Shown: positions 1-8,246 of the stretch, in pieces | Layout: each line of letters starts with the position of its first letter | How positions within the stretch are numbered: position 1 is the stretch's first letter | DNA from: CAWDVH01 sp963805705 | GTDB taxonomy: Bacteria; Actinomycetota; Actinomycetes; Streptosporangiales; Streptosporangiaceae | DNA length: 64,000 nucleotides | Assembly: GCA_963805705.1 (NCBI GenBank) | Contig: CAWDVH010000001.1 | Coordinates: 2,356,001 to 2,420,000, forward strand | Direction of reading: 5' to 3' | The notes under the pieces: generated by a model | What the model saw: only the letters and a program-made list of their open reading frames with translations | What the model was told of the DNA's origin: nothing | Databases searched by the model: none | Translations under genes and position numbers: made by a program

Positions 1-119
1 AGCGTGAGCTCGGGCACCAGGTCGAACACGTCGCAGAACCACGAGACGGCCGCCTGGAGGTCGGCGACCGCCAGCCCGACGTGGTCGAGCCGGGCGCCGA
101 TGGCGGCCCGGTCAGCCAT
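1..119 (-). CDS. VOC-family (glyoxalase/dioxygenase fold) protein, 3' end beyond window
   Basis: Only the first 39 codons are present, reading leftwards from an ATG at 119. The peptide contains LDHVGLAVADLQAA followed by WFCDVFDLVP, the usual opening beta-alpha unit of vicinal-oxygen-chelate proteins; the His of LDHVG is normally the first metal ligand. The family includes extradiol dioxygenases, glyoxalases, epimerases and resistance proteins, so the reaction cannot be assigned. Its start overlaps the stop of the upstream flavoprotein gene by 8 bp. It is therefore probably the third gene of the SDR - flavoprotein - VOC operon that starts at 2267 under operator A. Confidence 0.7.
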   Translation of the reverse strand, partial: MADRAAIGARLDHVGLAVADLQAAVSWFCDVFDLVPELT

Positions 120-1503
120 GGACGTTCAGCCCCGCCGGGTCAGACGTCAGGTAGGACGCGAAGCGGCCGGCCGGGTCGCGCTCCGAGCGGATCTCGCCGA
201 GGCGGCGGTACGCGTCGTCCGACAGGAACCGGTCCTGCCGGCGGGTGAAGTCGGTGTCGCCGAGGTAGGCGCCGGTGCCGTGAGCGGCCAGCGCGGCCGT
301 CCGGCCGTGGACCCAGTCGAGGTACCGTGCGTCGTCCGCCGGGTCGGTGTAGATCGCGTACGTCGCGACGTACACGTCCGCCTCCACCGAGAACGCCATG
401 TCGCGCGCGTCGCGGCGCGGCGCCCACCCGTACCAGATGGAGAACGAGTGCTCGGTGTCCAGCTCGCTCCACAGTGCGAGCAGCAGCGGGGCCAGGACGC
501 GGGCCGGCGCGTCGCTCCAGGTGCAGTCGACGGCGTACCGGTAGCCCTCGGGGTTCTGCGCCGTCTGGGCCAGGTTCTCCTCGAGCACGCTGGTCCGGTC
601 CCGGACGTGCCCGAGCTCACGGCCGAGCAGGGGGCCGTGCTGGAGCGGTGCGAGCAGAGCGAGCGCGTCGGCGTCGGCGTCGGCCATCACCGTCGTGTGC
701 AGGAGCAGGACCGTCCCGCCCGGCCGGGACGCGCCGGCGTGCAACGGCACGTCGGGCAGGCGGGTGGCCGCGACAACGGGCTCGACGCGCCGGTCGAGCC
801 CGGGCAGGACGCCGTGCAGCCAGGCGAGCAGCTCCACCGTGTCGTCGAGGCGGAACGTCCAGGTGTCGTGCCACATCACGCGCGGTGCCTCGTAGGTCTG
901 CAGCTGGAACCGCGTGACGATCCCCGGGAAGCCAGGGCCGGCGCCGCGCGCCGCCCACAGCAGGTCGGGGTTCTCGGTGGCGTCCGCGTGAACGAGCCGG
1001 CCATCGGCCGTCACGACGTCGAGCCCGACCACGCTCTCGCATGCCCATCCGCGCGCCCGCCCGTTCCAGCCCTGTCCGCCCTGCAGCAGGTAGCCGCCGA
1101 GGCCGACCGATGCGCAGTGGCCAGCGGGGAACGCCCGGCCCCGGTCGGCGAGGAACGGCGCGAGCTCAAGGCCGCCCTTGACCGCCGGCCGCACGGAAAC
1201 GATCCCGGTCGCCGGCTCATACGTGATGTCGCGCAGGCCGCCCAGGTCGACCAGCAGGGCATCGTCGCGCAGGCTCCACGCCGCCCACGAGTGCCCGCCG
1301 GAGCGCACGGTGACCGTCCACCCGCGCTCGGCGGCCAGCCTGACGCCCTCGATCACGTCGTCGTCGTCCTGCGCGAGCAGCACCCCGGCGGGGAGCCGGT
1401 CCGGGCGGCGCGCGTTGAAGATGCCGCTGACGCGGGCTTGCTCGTACCCGGGGTCGCCGCGCAGGAGCAGGCGGCCGGCCAGCCTGCGGCGCGGCGTGGT
1501 CAT
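112..1503 (-). CDS. FAD-binding oxidoreductase, berberine-bridge-enzyme type
   Basis: The product has 463 residues, a usual length for the FAD_binding_4/BBE family. The N-terminal half has VRSGGHSW near residue 70, whose His is the usual covalent FAD attachment point. GHCASVGLGGYLLQGGQG follows near residue 130; its Cys sits where bicovalent members carry a 6-S-cysteinyl link. No signal peptide or membrane segment is seen, so it is probably cytosolic. Such enzymes oxidise sugars, phenolics, alkaloids or polyketides with O2. The ATG at 1503 overlaps the SDR stop as ATGA, which implies translational coupling. In this cluster it may oxidise a sugar or aglycone intermediate, which is inference. 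The same frame stays open upstream to 2313, but that stretch is antisense noise inside the SDR gene. Confidence 0.88.
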   Translation of the reverse strand: MTTPRRRLAGRLLLRGDPGYEQARVSGIFNARRPDRLPAGVLLAQDDDDVIEGVRLAAERGWTVTVRSGGHSWAAWSLRDDALLVDLGGLRDITYEPATGIVSVRPAVKGGLELAPFLADRGRAFPAGHCASVGLGGYLLQGGQGWNGRARGWACESVVGLDVVTADGRLVHADATENPDLLWAARGAGPGFPGIVTRFQLQTYEAPRVMWHDTWTFRLDDTVELLAWLHGVLPGLDRRVEPVVAATRLPDVPLHAGASRPGGTVLLLHTTVMADADADALALLAPLQHGPLLGRELGHVRDRTSVLEENLAQTAQNPEGYRYAVDCTWSDAPARVLAPLLLALWSELDTEHSFSIWYGWAPRRDARDMAFSVEADVYVATYAIYTDPADDARYLDWVHGRTAALAAHGTGAYLGDTDFTRRQDRFLSDDAYRRLGEIRSERDPAGRFASYLTSDPAGLNVHG

Positions 1504-2267
1504 CCCACCGCCGCCGCGCCACCGTCGACGGGAATGTTCGCGCCGCTCACGTGGGACGACTCGTCCGAGCACAGGAAGAGGATCGCGTGAGCGACATCCT
1601 CCGGCTGCCCCCACCGGCCCAGCGGCGAGCGCGCGGCGATGCTCGCGGCGGGTCCCTCGGGGTCTTGGAGCAGCGGTGTCGTGTGCGGTGTCTGCGTCAT
1701 CGCGGGGCTGACGGCGTTGACGCGGATGCCGTGCGGGCCGCCCTCGACGACCAGCTGGTAGGTCAGCGCGAGGACGCCGCCCTTGGCGGCACCGTGCGCG
1801 TTCTGCGGCATGAAGAACGCACCGCGCGAGGCCGAGATGGACGCGACGTTGACGATCGATCCGCCTCCGCCAGCGATGAGATACGGCCAGGCGGCGCGCG
1901 TGACGAGGAAGACGATGTCCAGCTCGTTGCGGATCGTGAACGACCAGTCGGCGAAGGAGAGCCGGTCGATGGGGCCGAACCGGATCGCCGACGCGTTGTT
2001 GACGAGGATGTCCAGGCCGCCGGCGAGGGCAGCGGCGGTATCGACCCACCGCCGGGCGCCTTCCTCCGACGCCAGGTCGACCGGCGCCACCGCGTCCATC
2101 CGCCCGCCGCTCGCGCGCACCAGCTCGACGGTCTGGTCGGAGGTCTCTGCGTGCAGGTCGCAGCCGACGACGTGGGCGCCTTCCCGTGCGCAGAGCAATG
2201 CCGCCGCTCGCCCGATCCCGCCGCCGGTGCCGGAGATAAGCGCCCGCTTGCCGTCCAGCCGACCCAC
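1500..2267 (-). CDS. SDR-family oxidoreductase with His in place of catalytic Tyr
   Basis: This 255-residue classical short-chain dehydrogenase has the cofactor loop TGGGIGR near residue 14, NNAS near 90, and a C-terminal SGANIPVDGG. The active-site stretch reads QNAHGAAKGG, so the YxxxK motif is HxxxK; the codon is CAC in the DNA. The Ser of NVASIS is kept. Similar His variants occur among actinobacterial SDRs, so this may be a functional subgroup. The start is GTG at 2267 with GGAGGC just upstream. It is the first gene of a three-gene minus-strand operon, and operator A lies about 50 bp upstream. The substrate is unknown; oxidation of a hydroxyl in the glycoside or aromatic pathway is a guess. 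Confidence 0.9.
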   Translation of the reverse strand: MGRLDGKRALISGTGGGIGRAAALLCAREGAHVVGCDLHAETSDQTVELVRASGGRMDAVAPVDLASEEGARRWVDTAAALAGGLDILVNNASAIRFGPIDRLSFADWSFTIRNELDIVFLVTRAAWPYLIAGGGGSIVNVASISASRGAFFMPQNAHGAAKGGVLALTYQLVVEGGPHGIRVNAVSPAMTQTPHTTPLLQDPEGPAASIAARSPLGRWGQPEDVAHAILFLCSDESSHVSGANIPVDGGAAAVG

Positions 2268-2318
2268 GCGCAGCGCCTCCGATCCACGTGAGTTCGCATC
2301 TAACTTTCTTCATTCTAT

Positions 2319-2331
2319 GGAAGTTACTATC
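2319..2331. promoter_or_regulatory. Operator A, degenerate member of the GAAAGT-N-RCTTTC palindrome
   Basis: The sequence GGAAGTTACTATC within TATGGAAGTTACTATCTCA matches the shared site of operators B to E at about 15 of 19 positions. It lies midway between the divergent starts at 2267 and 2383. On the minus strand a -10-like TAGAAT (2317 to 2312) begins one base beyond the palindrome, the same geometry as operators C and D. It probably controls the SDR/flavoprotein operon and possibly the FMN reductase gene. Confidence 0.55.
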
Positions 2332-2342
2332 TCACAGTGAGA
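2330..2342. promoter_or_regulatory. Second palindrome TCTCAC-A-GTGAGA in the same divergent promoter
   Basis: A perfect 6-bp inverted repeat around one base directly abuts operator A, 41 bp before the plus-strand ATG at 2383. It could bind another regulator or be an extended half of the operator A complex. No copy was noticed elsewhere in the window. Confidence 0.35.
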
Positions 2343-2382
2343 ATATGTCTCACAAGGGACCCGGCGAGAGAGGGGCGGACGG

Positions 2383-3620
2383 ATGTCGGCGAGCGGCACG
2401 GGGGACCGGGTGCTCGGGCTCGGCTGCGGTCAGCCCCACGGCAGTGCGGAAATCCTGCTCAAGGCGGCGCTGAGGGCGGCGGAGGGCGAGGGCGCCGATG
2501 TCGAGCTCGTCCGGCTCAACGAGCTCCGCCTGCCGTCCGGCGCGGCGGAAGACGCCGAGCCGGACGACGCGTGGTGGCTGTGGGAGCGGCTGGTCGAGTG
2601 CGACGGGCTGGTCGTGAGCACCCCGATCATCACCAGGACGGTGGCCGCCCGGCTCAAGCTGCTCGGCGACCGGCTGCTCGGGCCGAACGCCGACGCCGCC
2701 ATCATCGACGGGCTGCTGGCGCTGCGGAGGGAAGGGCGGGAGCCGTCCGTCCCGTTCCGCGTCGATGAGCGGGTGCTGAAGCCACGGGTGGCCGGCTTCC
2801 TCGCGGTGGGCGGCTCGCTGACGTCGCAGTGGAAGACGCTGGCGCTTCCGATGATGCACACGACGACGTTCTCGATGCATATCGCCGTCGTCGACCAGGT
2901 GCAGTTCGAGGGGCCGGCACGCCGCGCTCAGTTGTCCTGGACACCGGCGCGATCGACCGGGCAGCTCTGCTCGGACGCAATGTCGCCAGCCAGCTCGGGG
3001 CGGCCTTCGACGAGGCGCGCTATCTGGGGCCGCCGGGGCTGTGCCCGATGTGCCATCTCGACGTGGTCGTCCTGCACGGCGCGGACATTGAGTGCGCGAC
3101 GTGCGGCGCGCGCGGCCGGCTCGGGCCGGACCTGGAGGTGACCTGGACGGACCTGTCGGCCTCTGTTATCTCCATGGAGGAGAAGCGGGCTCACGCCGCC
3201 GAGATCCAGGAGACCGCCGAGCGCCACCGCGAGGTGGGCGCCCAGATAGAGGAGCGCGCCCGGGCGTGGCAGGCGTACGACCGGACCGTGCGGCCGCAGC
3301 GTGCCTCGCCCGCCCCCTCCTCTTCGTTACCGGTCGGCCCATCAGCCACCGGTCAGCCCGCCGGCGCGGCCCCGGTCCAGTGGTGCCGGCCGGGTCGCAC
3401 GTCGCGTGGCTCCTCGCCCGGCAGGACCACGGTCGCCGTGGTTCCCGCCGGCACGAGCACGTCCAGCTCCGCCGATCTCCCGCGCAGGCGCCAGGCCACC
3501 TCGATCGGCCCGTACGGGCTGATGTGGCGCGTCATGGCGGAGGTGATGCCGCCGCCCGGCCGCGGGCGTACCTCGAAGGTGCGGTATCCGGGCGCGGTGG
3601 GCCGCAGCCCCGCGACGTAG
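2383..3620 (+). pseudogene. NAD(P)H-dependent FMN reductase-like gene with CxxC pairs, frameshifted near 2911
   Basis: The first frame gives a flavodoxin-like fold: a nucleotide-binding start VLGLGCGQPHGSAEILL, then CDGLVVSTPIITRTVAARLK and a quinone-reductase-like core, up to about residue 177. It then loses sense. Continuity resumes in the next frame with GTPRSVVLDTGAIDRAALLGRN, then CPMCH and CATCGARG, a four-Cys set that could bind zinc. Restoring one G in the GAGGGGCC run at 2908-2914 joins the halves. The rejoined frame runs to a stop at 3618-3620, antisense to the rhamnosidase 3' end, although convincing protein ends near 3300. It could supply reduced flavin to a monooxygenase of the cluster. 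Either a true mutation or a sequencing indel is possible. Confidence 0.65.
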
Positions 3621-6082
3621 CGGTGCAGGAAGGCGGCCACCGCGCCCTTGCTGTAGTGGTTGAGGGACCCGTGCGGCGCGCCGTGCTCGTCGACGCCGTC
3701 CCACTCTTCCCACAGCGTCGTCGCGCCCCGGTTCATCATCGAGAGCCAGGACGGAGACGTGTCCTGGAGCAGGAGCTCATACGCCGTGCCGAGATGCCCG
3801 CTGTCGGCGAGCACGGGCAGCAGGTGGGCCGTCGACAGGAAGCCGGTCGCGAGGTGACCTCCCGCCAGGCCGATCAGCTCGACCAGGCGCTCGGCGACAG
3901 CCGGCTGCAGCTCCTCGGGCACCAGCCCGAACGCCAGCGCCCGTACGTGCGACGCCTGGGTCTGCACGGCCAGCGTTCCGTCGGGCCGGACGAACTCCCG
4001 CCGCCAGGCGTCGAGCGCGCCCTCCGCGACGACGTGGTACCGGCGCCACCGGGCCTCGGGCAGCCCGAGTACGTCCGCGATCGCCACCATCGTCGCGGCC
4101 GAGCGATACAGGTAGGCCGTCGCCGTTTCGGACTTGTCGGCCTGCACGAACGCGGGGAAGTCGGCGATGACCTCCCCTGGCTCCATCCACTCGCCCCAGT
4201 GGAAGCCGGTGTCCCACAGGTACCGCTCGTGCGGGGCCGGGCTCGGCCGCGCCGCGGCTCGCGCGGGATGCCGGCCGCTGGCGGCGGCGGACGCCGCGAA
4301 CCGGACCCAGGCGGTCATGCAGCCCCACATCTCGCGCAGCAGCGAGGTGTCCCCGTACGCCTCGTAGAGGTCGAAGGGGGCGGACACGACCACGTCGCCC
4401 CACCCGGCGGAGCCGTTGAGCCCCCCGAGCGGTCCGTCGAAGCCCTCGGCGGGCGGGCAGGGGGACATATTCGGAACGCACCCGTCGGCGCGCTGGTCGA
4501 GCGACACGTCGGCCAGCCACTTGCGCGTGAAGGCCAGGACGTCGTACAGGTACGCGGCAGTCGGCGCGAAGACCTGCCAGTCTCCCGTCCAGCCCGCGCG
4601 CTCACGTTGCGGGCAGTCAGTCGGAATATCGCACATGTTCGAGCGCAGGGACCACACCACCGCCTCGTGGAGCCGGCTGACACGGTCGTTGCTGCAGGTG
4701 AACCAGCCGAGCCTGCGCAGGTCTGAGTGCACCACGATCCCGGTGAGGTCGTCCGCCCTCAGCGGCCCCTGGTGGCCCTCGACGCGGACGTACCGGAAGC
4801 CGTGCGTAGTGAACCGCGGCTCGAACACGTCGCCGTCGCCGCCGGACACGATCTCGTCGACCTGGCCCAGCGGCAGCGGCTCCGGGATGATCGGCAGGTC
4901 GACGTCGAGGTGCGCCGTCGTCAGGTCCCCGTCGCGGTCGAGCCACTCGCCGTGCGAGAGCGTCAGCCTGCTGCCGGCGGGCCCGGCGCGCGCCAGCCGC
5001 ACCCACCCGTTGAAGTTCTGCCCGAAGTCCACGACGAAAGCTTTACCGTCGCGCACCGGCCGCACGGCGACCGGCTGGATCTGCTGGACCCGCCGGACCG
5101 GCGGCGCGACCGGCCGGACGACGGCGACGTCGGCGTGCCGGGCGACGGCGGGACTCCATGACCGGTCGTCGAACGTCACGTCGTGCACGGCCGGATCGGC
5201 CAGCCGGCGGTCCTCTCGCTGGCCGCCGATGAGATCGGCCGCGGTGATGTGGGAAGGCGCCGCGCGCCAGCTCGGGTCGCTGGCCGCCACGACCTGCCAG
5301 CCCGGCTCGGTCCGCACCTCGGTCCGCACCTCGGTCCGCGCGCCGGTCTGCACCTCGGTCCGCACCTCGAGCTGGGCGCGCAGCGCCACGTCGCTGCCGA
5401 ACTGGGCCGCCGCCCGCGGCAGCCCGACCTGGCCGCGGTACCAGCCGTCGGCCAGCAGGACGGCGAGCACGTGGCGACCCGGCCGCAGGAGTGACGTGAC
5501 GTCGTACGCCTGGTACTGGACGCGCGCGCGGTACTGGGTGTAGCCGGGTGCGAGTTCGACATCGCCGACCCGCTGCCCGTCCAGGAACGCCTCGTACAGG
5601 CCGAGGGCGGTGACGTACAGCCGGGCCTGGCCGAGCGCGGGAACATCGAGCGGGGGGACATCGATGGTCGTCCTGAGCCAGTACGCAGGCCGCAACCCTT
5701 TCTCTGGCCGCTGGCTCTCCTGGACGCCGATCCACCGGGCCGACCAGTCCCGCTCGCCGAGCAGGCCGGCCTCCAGCCCGACCGGCTCGCTCCATGCGCT
5801 TTCGCCCCGGTCAGTCCACACCTTCACCTGCGCCTGGGCCGAGCGCCTGGAGCGGTCGAAGACCGGCACGGCGACGTATGACTGGGCCCGGCTGTCCACC
5901 CGGCCGGTCTCGAAGCCATCGTCGGTGCGCACGCGGTAGGCATGCTGCGCCGACGACCCTTCCGGCAGCCACCAGCACAGGGCAGGCTCGTGCCCGCGCC
6001 CCAGGGCGTCCCCGCCGACGACCACGGCCCAGACCCTGGCGGGCCCGGCGCCGGTGCGGCCGGGGCGGGGAGTCTCAGACAA
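3353..6082 (-). CDS. GH78 alpha-L-rhamnosidase
   Basis: This 909-residue protein has the full bacterial rhamnosidase layout: N-terminal Ig-like and jelly-roll modules, with WSARWIGV and GLYEAFLDGQRVGD at about 110-170, then an (alpha/alpha)6 barrel and a C-terminal beta domain. The signature DCPQRERAGWTGD near residue 488 holds the expected general-acid Glu. TLWEEWDG near 788 probably supplies the base. There is no signal peptide, so it should hydrolyse alpha-L-rhamnosides in the cytoplasm after uptake. Its ATG overlaps the end of the permease gene by 8 bp, which makes it the last gene of the importer operon and links transport to a rhamnosylated substrate. A 12-bp tandem repeat encodes an RTEV-like linker near residues 240-260. 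Confidence 0.92.
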   Translation of the reverse strand: MSETPRPGRTGAGPARVWAVVVGGDALGRGHEPALCWWLPEGSSAQHAYRVRTDDGFETGRVDSRAQSYVAVPVFDRSRRSAQAQVKVWTDRGESAWSEPVGLEAGLLGERDWSARWIGVQESQRPEKGLRPAYWLRTTIDVPPLDVPALGQARLYVTALGLYEAFLDGQRVGDVELAPGYTQYRARVQYQAYDVTSLLRPGRHVLAVLLADGWYRGQVGLPRAAAQFGSDVALRAQLEVRTEVQTGARTEVRTEVRTEPGWQVVAASDPSWRAAPSHITAADLIGGQREDRRLADPAVHDVTFDDRSWSPAVARHADVAVVRPVAPPVRRVQQIQPVAVRPVRDGKAFVVDFGQNFNGWVRLARAGPAGSRLTLSHGEWLDRDGDLTTAHLDVDLPIIPEPLPLGQVDEIVSGGDGDVFEPRFTTHGFRYVRVEGHQGPLRADDLTGIVVHSDLRRLGWFTCSNDRVSRLHEAVVWSLRSNMCDIPTDCPQRERAGWTGDWQVFAPTAAYLYDVLAFTRKWLADVSLDQRADGCVPNMSPCPPAEGFDGPLGGLNGSAGWGDVVVSAPFDLYEAYGDTSLLREMWGCMTAWVRFAASAAASGRHPARAAARPSPAPHERYLWDTGFHWGEWMEPGEVIADFPAFVQADKSETATAYLYRSAATMVAIADVLGLPEARWRRYHVVAEGALDAWRREFVRPDGTLAVQTQASHVRALAFGLVPEELQPAVAERLVELIGLAGGHLATGFLSTAHLLPVLADSGHLGTAYELLLQDTSPSWLSMMNRGATTLWEEWDGVDEHGAPHGSLNHYSKGAVAAFLHRYVAGLRPTAPGYRTFEVRPRPGGGITSAMTRHISPYGPIEVAWRLRGRSAELDVLVPAGTTATVVLPGEEPRDVRPGRHHWTGAAPAG
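5306..5365. repeat. Five 12-bp tandem units inside the rhamnosidase gene
   Basis: The unit CTCGGTCCGCAC occurs five times in a row with slight changes in the third and fourth copies. Read on the minus strand it encodes VRTE, VQTG, ARTE, VRTE, VRTE quartets. The length keeps frame, so copy-number change would only lengthen a surface loop. Confidence 0.85.
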
Positions 6083-8156
6083 CCGGGTGGTGGATGTCGC
6101 GCTCGTCGCCCTCGACGCTGGGCCGGTCGCCGCCCGTGCCAGCCGGCGCCGCCCGGCTCCCGGCGTGACCGGCCAGCCGGCTGTGATACTGCCCGACGGC
6201 GCGGTCCCGGAGCCTGGCCAGCGCCACCGCCGGGCCCTTGCCGGTCGCGGTGCTGGTCAGGCCGTCCGGGTTCTGGACGGCGGTCAGCACCAGCGCGATG
6301 CCGGCCACGATCGCCTGGTACTTGCCGATGCTGAGGTGGATGTCGAGGAACGTCACGAACAGCCCCGCGGCGGAGAACATGATGCCCGCGACGGCCGCTC
6401 CGGCGATGCGCCCGACCCCGGCGACGAACACGATCGCCAGCAGGCTGATCGACGCGAACGCCGCGAAGCTGCCGGGCGTCAGCTCGCCCTGCATATAGCC
6501 GGTCAGGGCGCCGCCGATGCCGGCGATGAACGCGGCGAGCGCGAACGCCATCAGCTTCCCCTGGGCGACGTTGATCCCGACCGAGCCGGCGGCGCGCTCG
6601 TTGGAGCGGATGGCCAGGAGCATGCGTCCGGCGGGCCCCAGCCTGAGCCGGGCGACGAGCAGCCCGAGCAGGATCACGACGACCAGCACGAGCACGCCGA
6701 AGATCACGCGGGGATAGGACTTGCCCTGGCTGATCGCCAGGTTCAGCCCGGCCAGATGCGGTGCCGGGATGGCCAGGCCTTCGGTGCCGCCGGCGAAGGC
6801 CTGGCTGGTGAAGATGACGGCGTCCATCGCCGCGGCGAACCCGAGTGTCACCACGGCCAGGTTCACGCCGCGCAGCCGCAGCGCCGGCAGGCCGATGATC
6901 AGTCCGACGGGCACCGCGCACAGGCCGGCCAGGATCAGCGAGAACGGGAAGCCGATGCCCCATCCGCTGGAGATGTGCCCGAGCATGAAGCCGCCAATTC
7001 CGGCCAGCGACATCTGGGCGAGCGACACCTGGCCGACGTAACCGGTCAGCACGACGACCGACAGGGCGATGCACGTGACGGTCAGCGATGATATGAACGC
7101 GAAGCGCAGGACGCTGTTGAGTACCAGCAGCAGGACCAGGCCAGCCACGAAGCAGATGGCCGCCGTGCGCAACGGCGCGTGCGGGCGGCCGACCGACGGG
7201 TTGCGCTCGGTCGTGTCCCCGCCGCGGGCCAGCACGGCGCGCGAGCGAAAGGCCATCACCGTGATGATGACGAGGAACGGGAGCGCGTCCGGCAGGCCCT
7301 GCTGGGGCAGCCAGGTCCAGACGGTGAGGAGCTTCTCGACCTCGGACTGGGCGCAGCCGATCAGCAGGCCGGCCAGCGCGGTGATCCAGAACGACTCGAA
7401 CCGGCCAACCAGCGCGGCGGCCAGCGCGGGCACGATGAACAGGGTGTAGGAGGTCGGATCGAGGTTGGCGACCGGGACGATCAGGATGCCGGCCGCGCCC
7501 GCCAGGACCGTGGCGATCACCCAGTTCTGGCCCGCGACGCGGTTGGCGGAGATGCCGGTCAGCGCGGCTCCCCGGTCGTTCTCAGCGCCGGCCCTGGTGG
7601 CCAGGCCGAACCGGGAGAAACGGTAGGTCAGCGCGAGCGCGGCCGAGATGACGACGACCACGCCGGCGAAGAACAGACGGTCCTCAGGGAACGTGACGTG
7701 GGAGATCGACAGCGCGGCACTGGGGAAGATCGGGTTGGTGGCGACGGCCTCGGTGCTGTAGTTGAGGACCGCGATCGCCTCCAGGGCGAGCATGACGCCG
7801 ACCGACGCGCAGACGCGGGTGAGCGGCGAAGTGCCCCGCAGCGGCCGGTAGACCAGGACGTACAGCACGAGCCCGAGGATCGCCGCGTACACCAGCGAGA
7901 TGACGATCGCGAGCCCGGTGTTGATCCCGGCCCCGCCGTTCAGCGAGATCTGGTGCGGGATCAGGATGACGGGCAGCTCGAGCTGCCCGAAGCTGCGCAG
8001 GTTGATGAAGACGTAGGCGATGAACATCGCCACCGCGCCGTGCGCGAAGTCGACCACGCCAGCGCTGCGGTACTTGAGGACGAGTCCCTGGCCGAGGATG
8101 GCGTAGGTGGCGCCGGAGCCGAGGCCGAGGATCAGGAAGAGGCTGTAGCTGGACAT
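6075..8156 (-). CDS. Fused LivH-LivM-type ABC permease
   Basis: The 693-residue protein joins two permeases that are normally separate. Residues about 1-300 are LivH-like (GATYAILGQGLVLKYRSAGVVDFAHGAVAM). Residues about 330-640 are LivM-like (GYVGQVSLAQMSLAGIGGFM and the EAA-like loop AIRSNERAAGSVGI). Many hydrophobic helices are evident in both halves. A polar tail of about 50 residues follows. It lies between the binding protein and the rhamnosidase in the five-gene importer operon. HAAT-family importers carry branched-chain amino acids, amides and aromatic acids; here the GH78 partner suggests a glycoside or its aglycone. The fusion fixes a 1:1 permease ratio. Confidence 0.9.
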   Translation of the reverse strand: MSSYSLFLILGLGSGATYAILGQGLVLKYRSAGVVDFAHGAVAMFIAYVFINLRSFGQLELPVILIPHQISLNGGAGINTGLAIVISLVYAAILGLVLYVLVYRPLRGTSPLTRVCASVGVMLALEAIAVLNYSTEAVATNPIFPSAALSISHVTFPEDRLFFAGVVVVISAALALTYRFSRFGLATRAGAENDRGAALTGISANRVAGQNWVIATVLAGAAGILIVPVANLDPTSYTLFIVPALAAALVGRFESFWITALAGLLIGCAQSEVEKLLTVWTWLPQQGLPDALPFLVIITVMAFRSRAVLARGGDTTERNPSVGRPHAPLRTAAICFVAGLVLLLVLNSVLRFAFISSLTVTCIALSVVVLTGYVGQVSLAQMSLAGIGGFMLGHISSGWGIGFPFSLILAGLCAVPVGLIIGLPALRLRGVNLAVVTLGFAAAMDAVIFTSQAFAGGTEGLAIPAPHLAGLNLAISQGKSYPRVIFGVLVLVVVILLGLLVARLRLGPAGRMLLAIRSNERAAGSVGINVAQGKLMAFALAAFIAGIGGALTGYMQGELTPGSFAAFASISLLAIVFVAGVGRIAGAAVAGIMFSAAGLFVTFLDIHLSIGKYQAIVAGIALVLTAVQNPDGLTSTATGKGPAVALARLRDRAVGQYHSRLAGHAGSRAAPAGTGGDRPSVEGDERDIHHPVV

Positions 8157-8201
8157 GGCATCTCGTTCGTGTTTCGTGGGTATACGCGGCCCGGCGCCGG
8201 A

Positions 8202-8239
8202 GATCGGGTCCGCCCGTCCCCGGGCGGGCGGACCCGATC
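8202..8239. promoter_or_regulatory. Intra-operonic hairpin between binding-protein and permease genes
   Basis: Perfect 15-bp arms GATCGGGTCCGCCCG (8202-8216) and its complement (8225-8239) enclose an 8-nt loop. The hairpin lies just after the binding-protein stop and before the permease ATG. In that place such a hairpin usually stabilises the upstream mRNA or partly stops transcription, giving more binding protein than permease. There is no T run. Confidence 0.75.
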
Positions 8240-8246
8240 GCGATCA

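Noticed and set aside
1504..2313. Upstream extension of the flavoprotein frame to a 733-residue protein
   Set aside because: The extension is Arg-rich and lies inside the SDR gene in another frame; the ATGA overlap at 1500-1503 gives the natural start.
3092..4726. A 544-codon plus-strand frame over the rhamnosidase gene
   Set aside because: It is antisense to a clear GH78 protein and shows no fold-like sequence.
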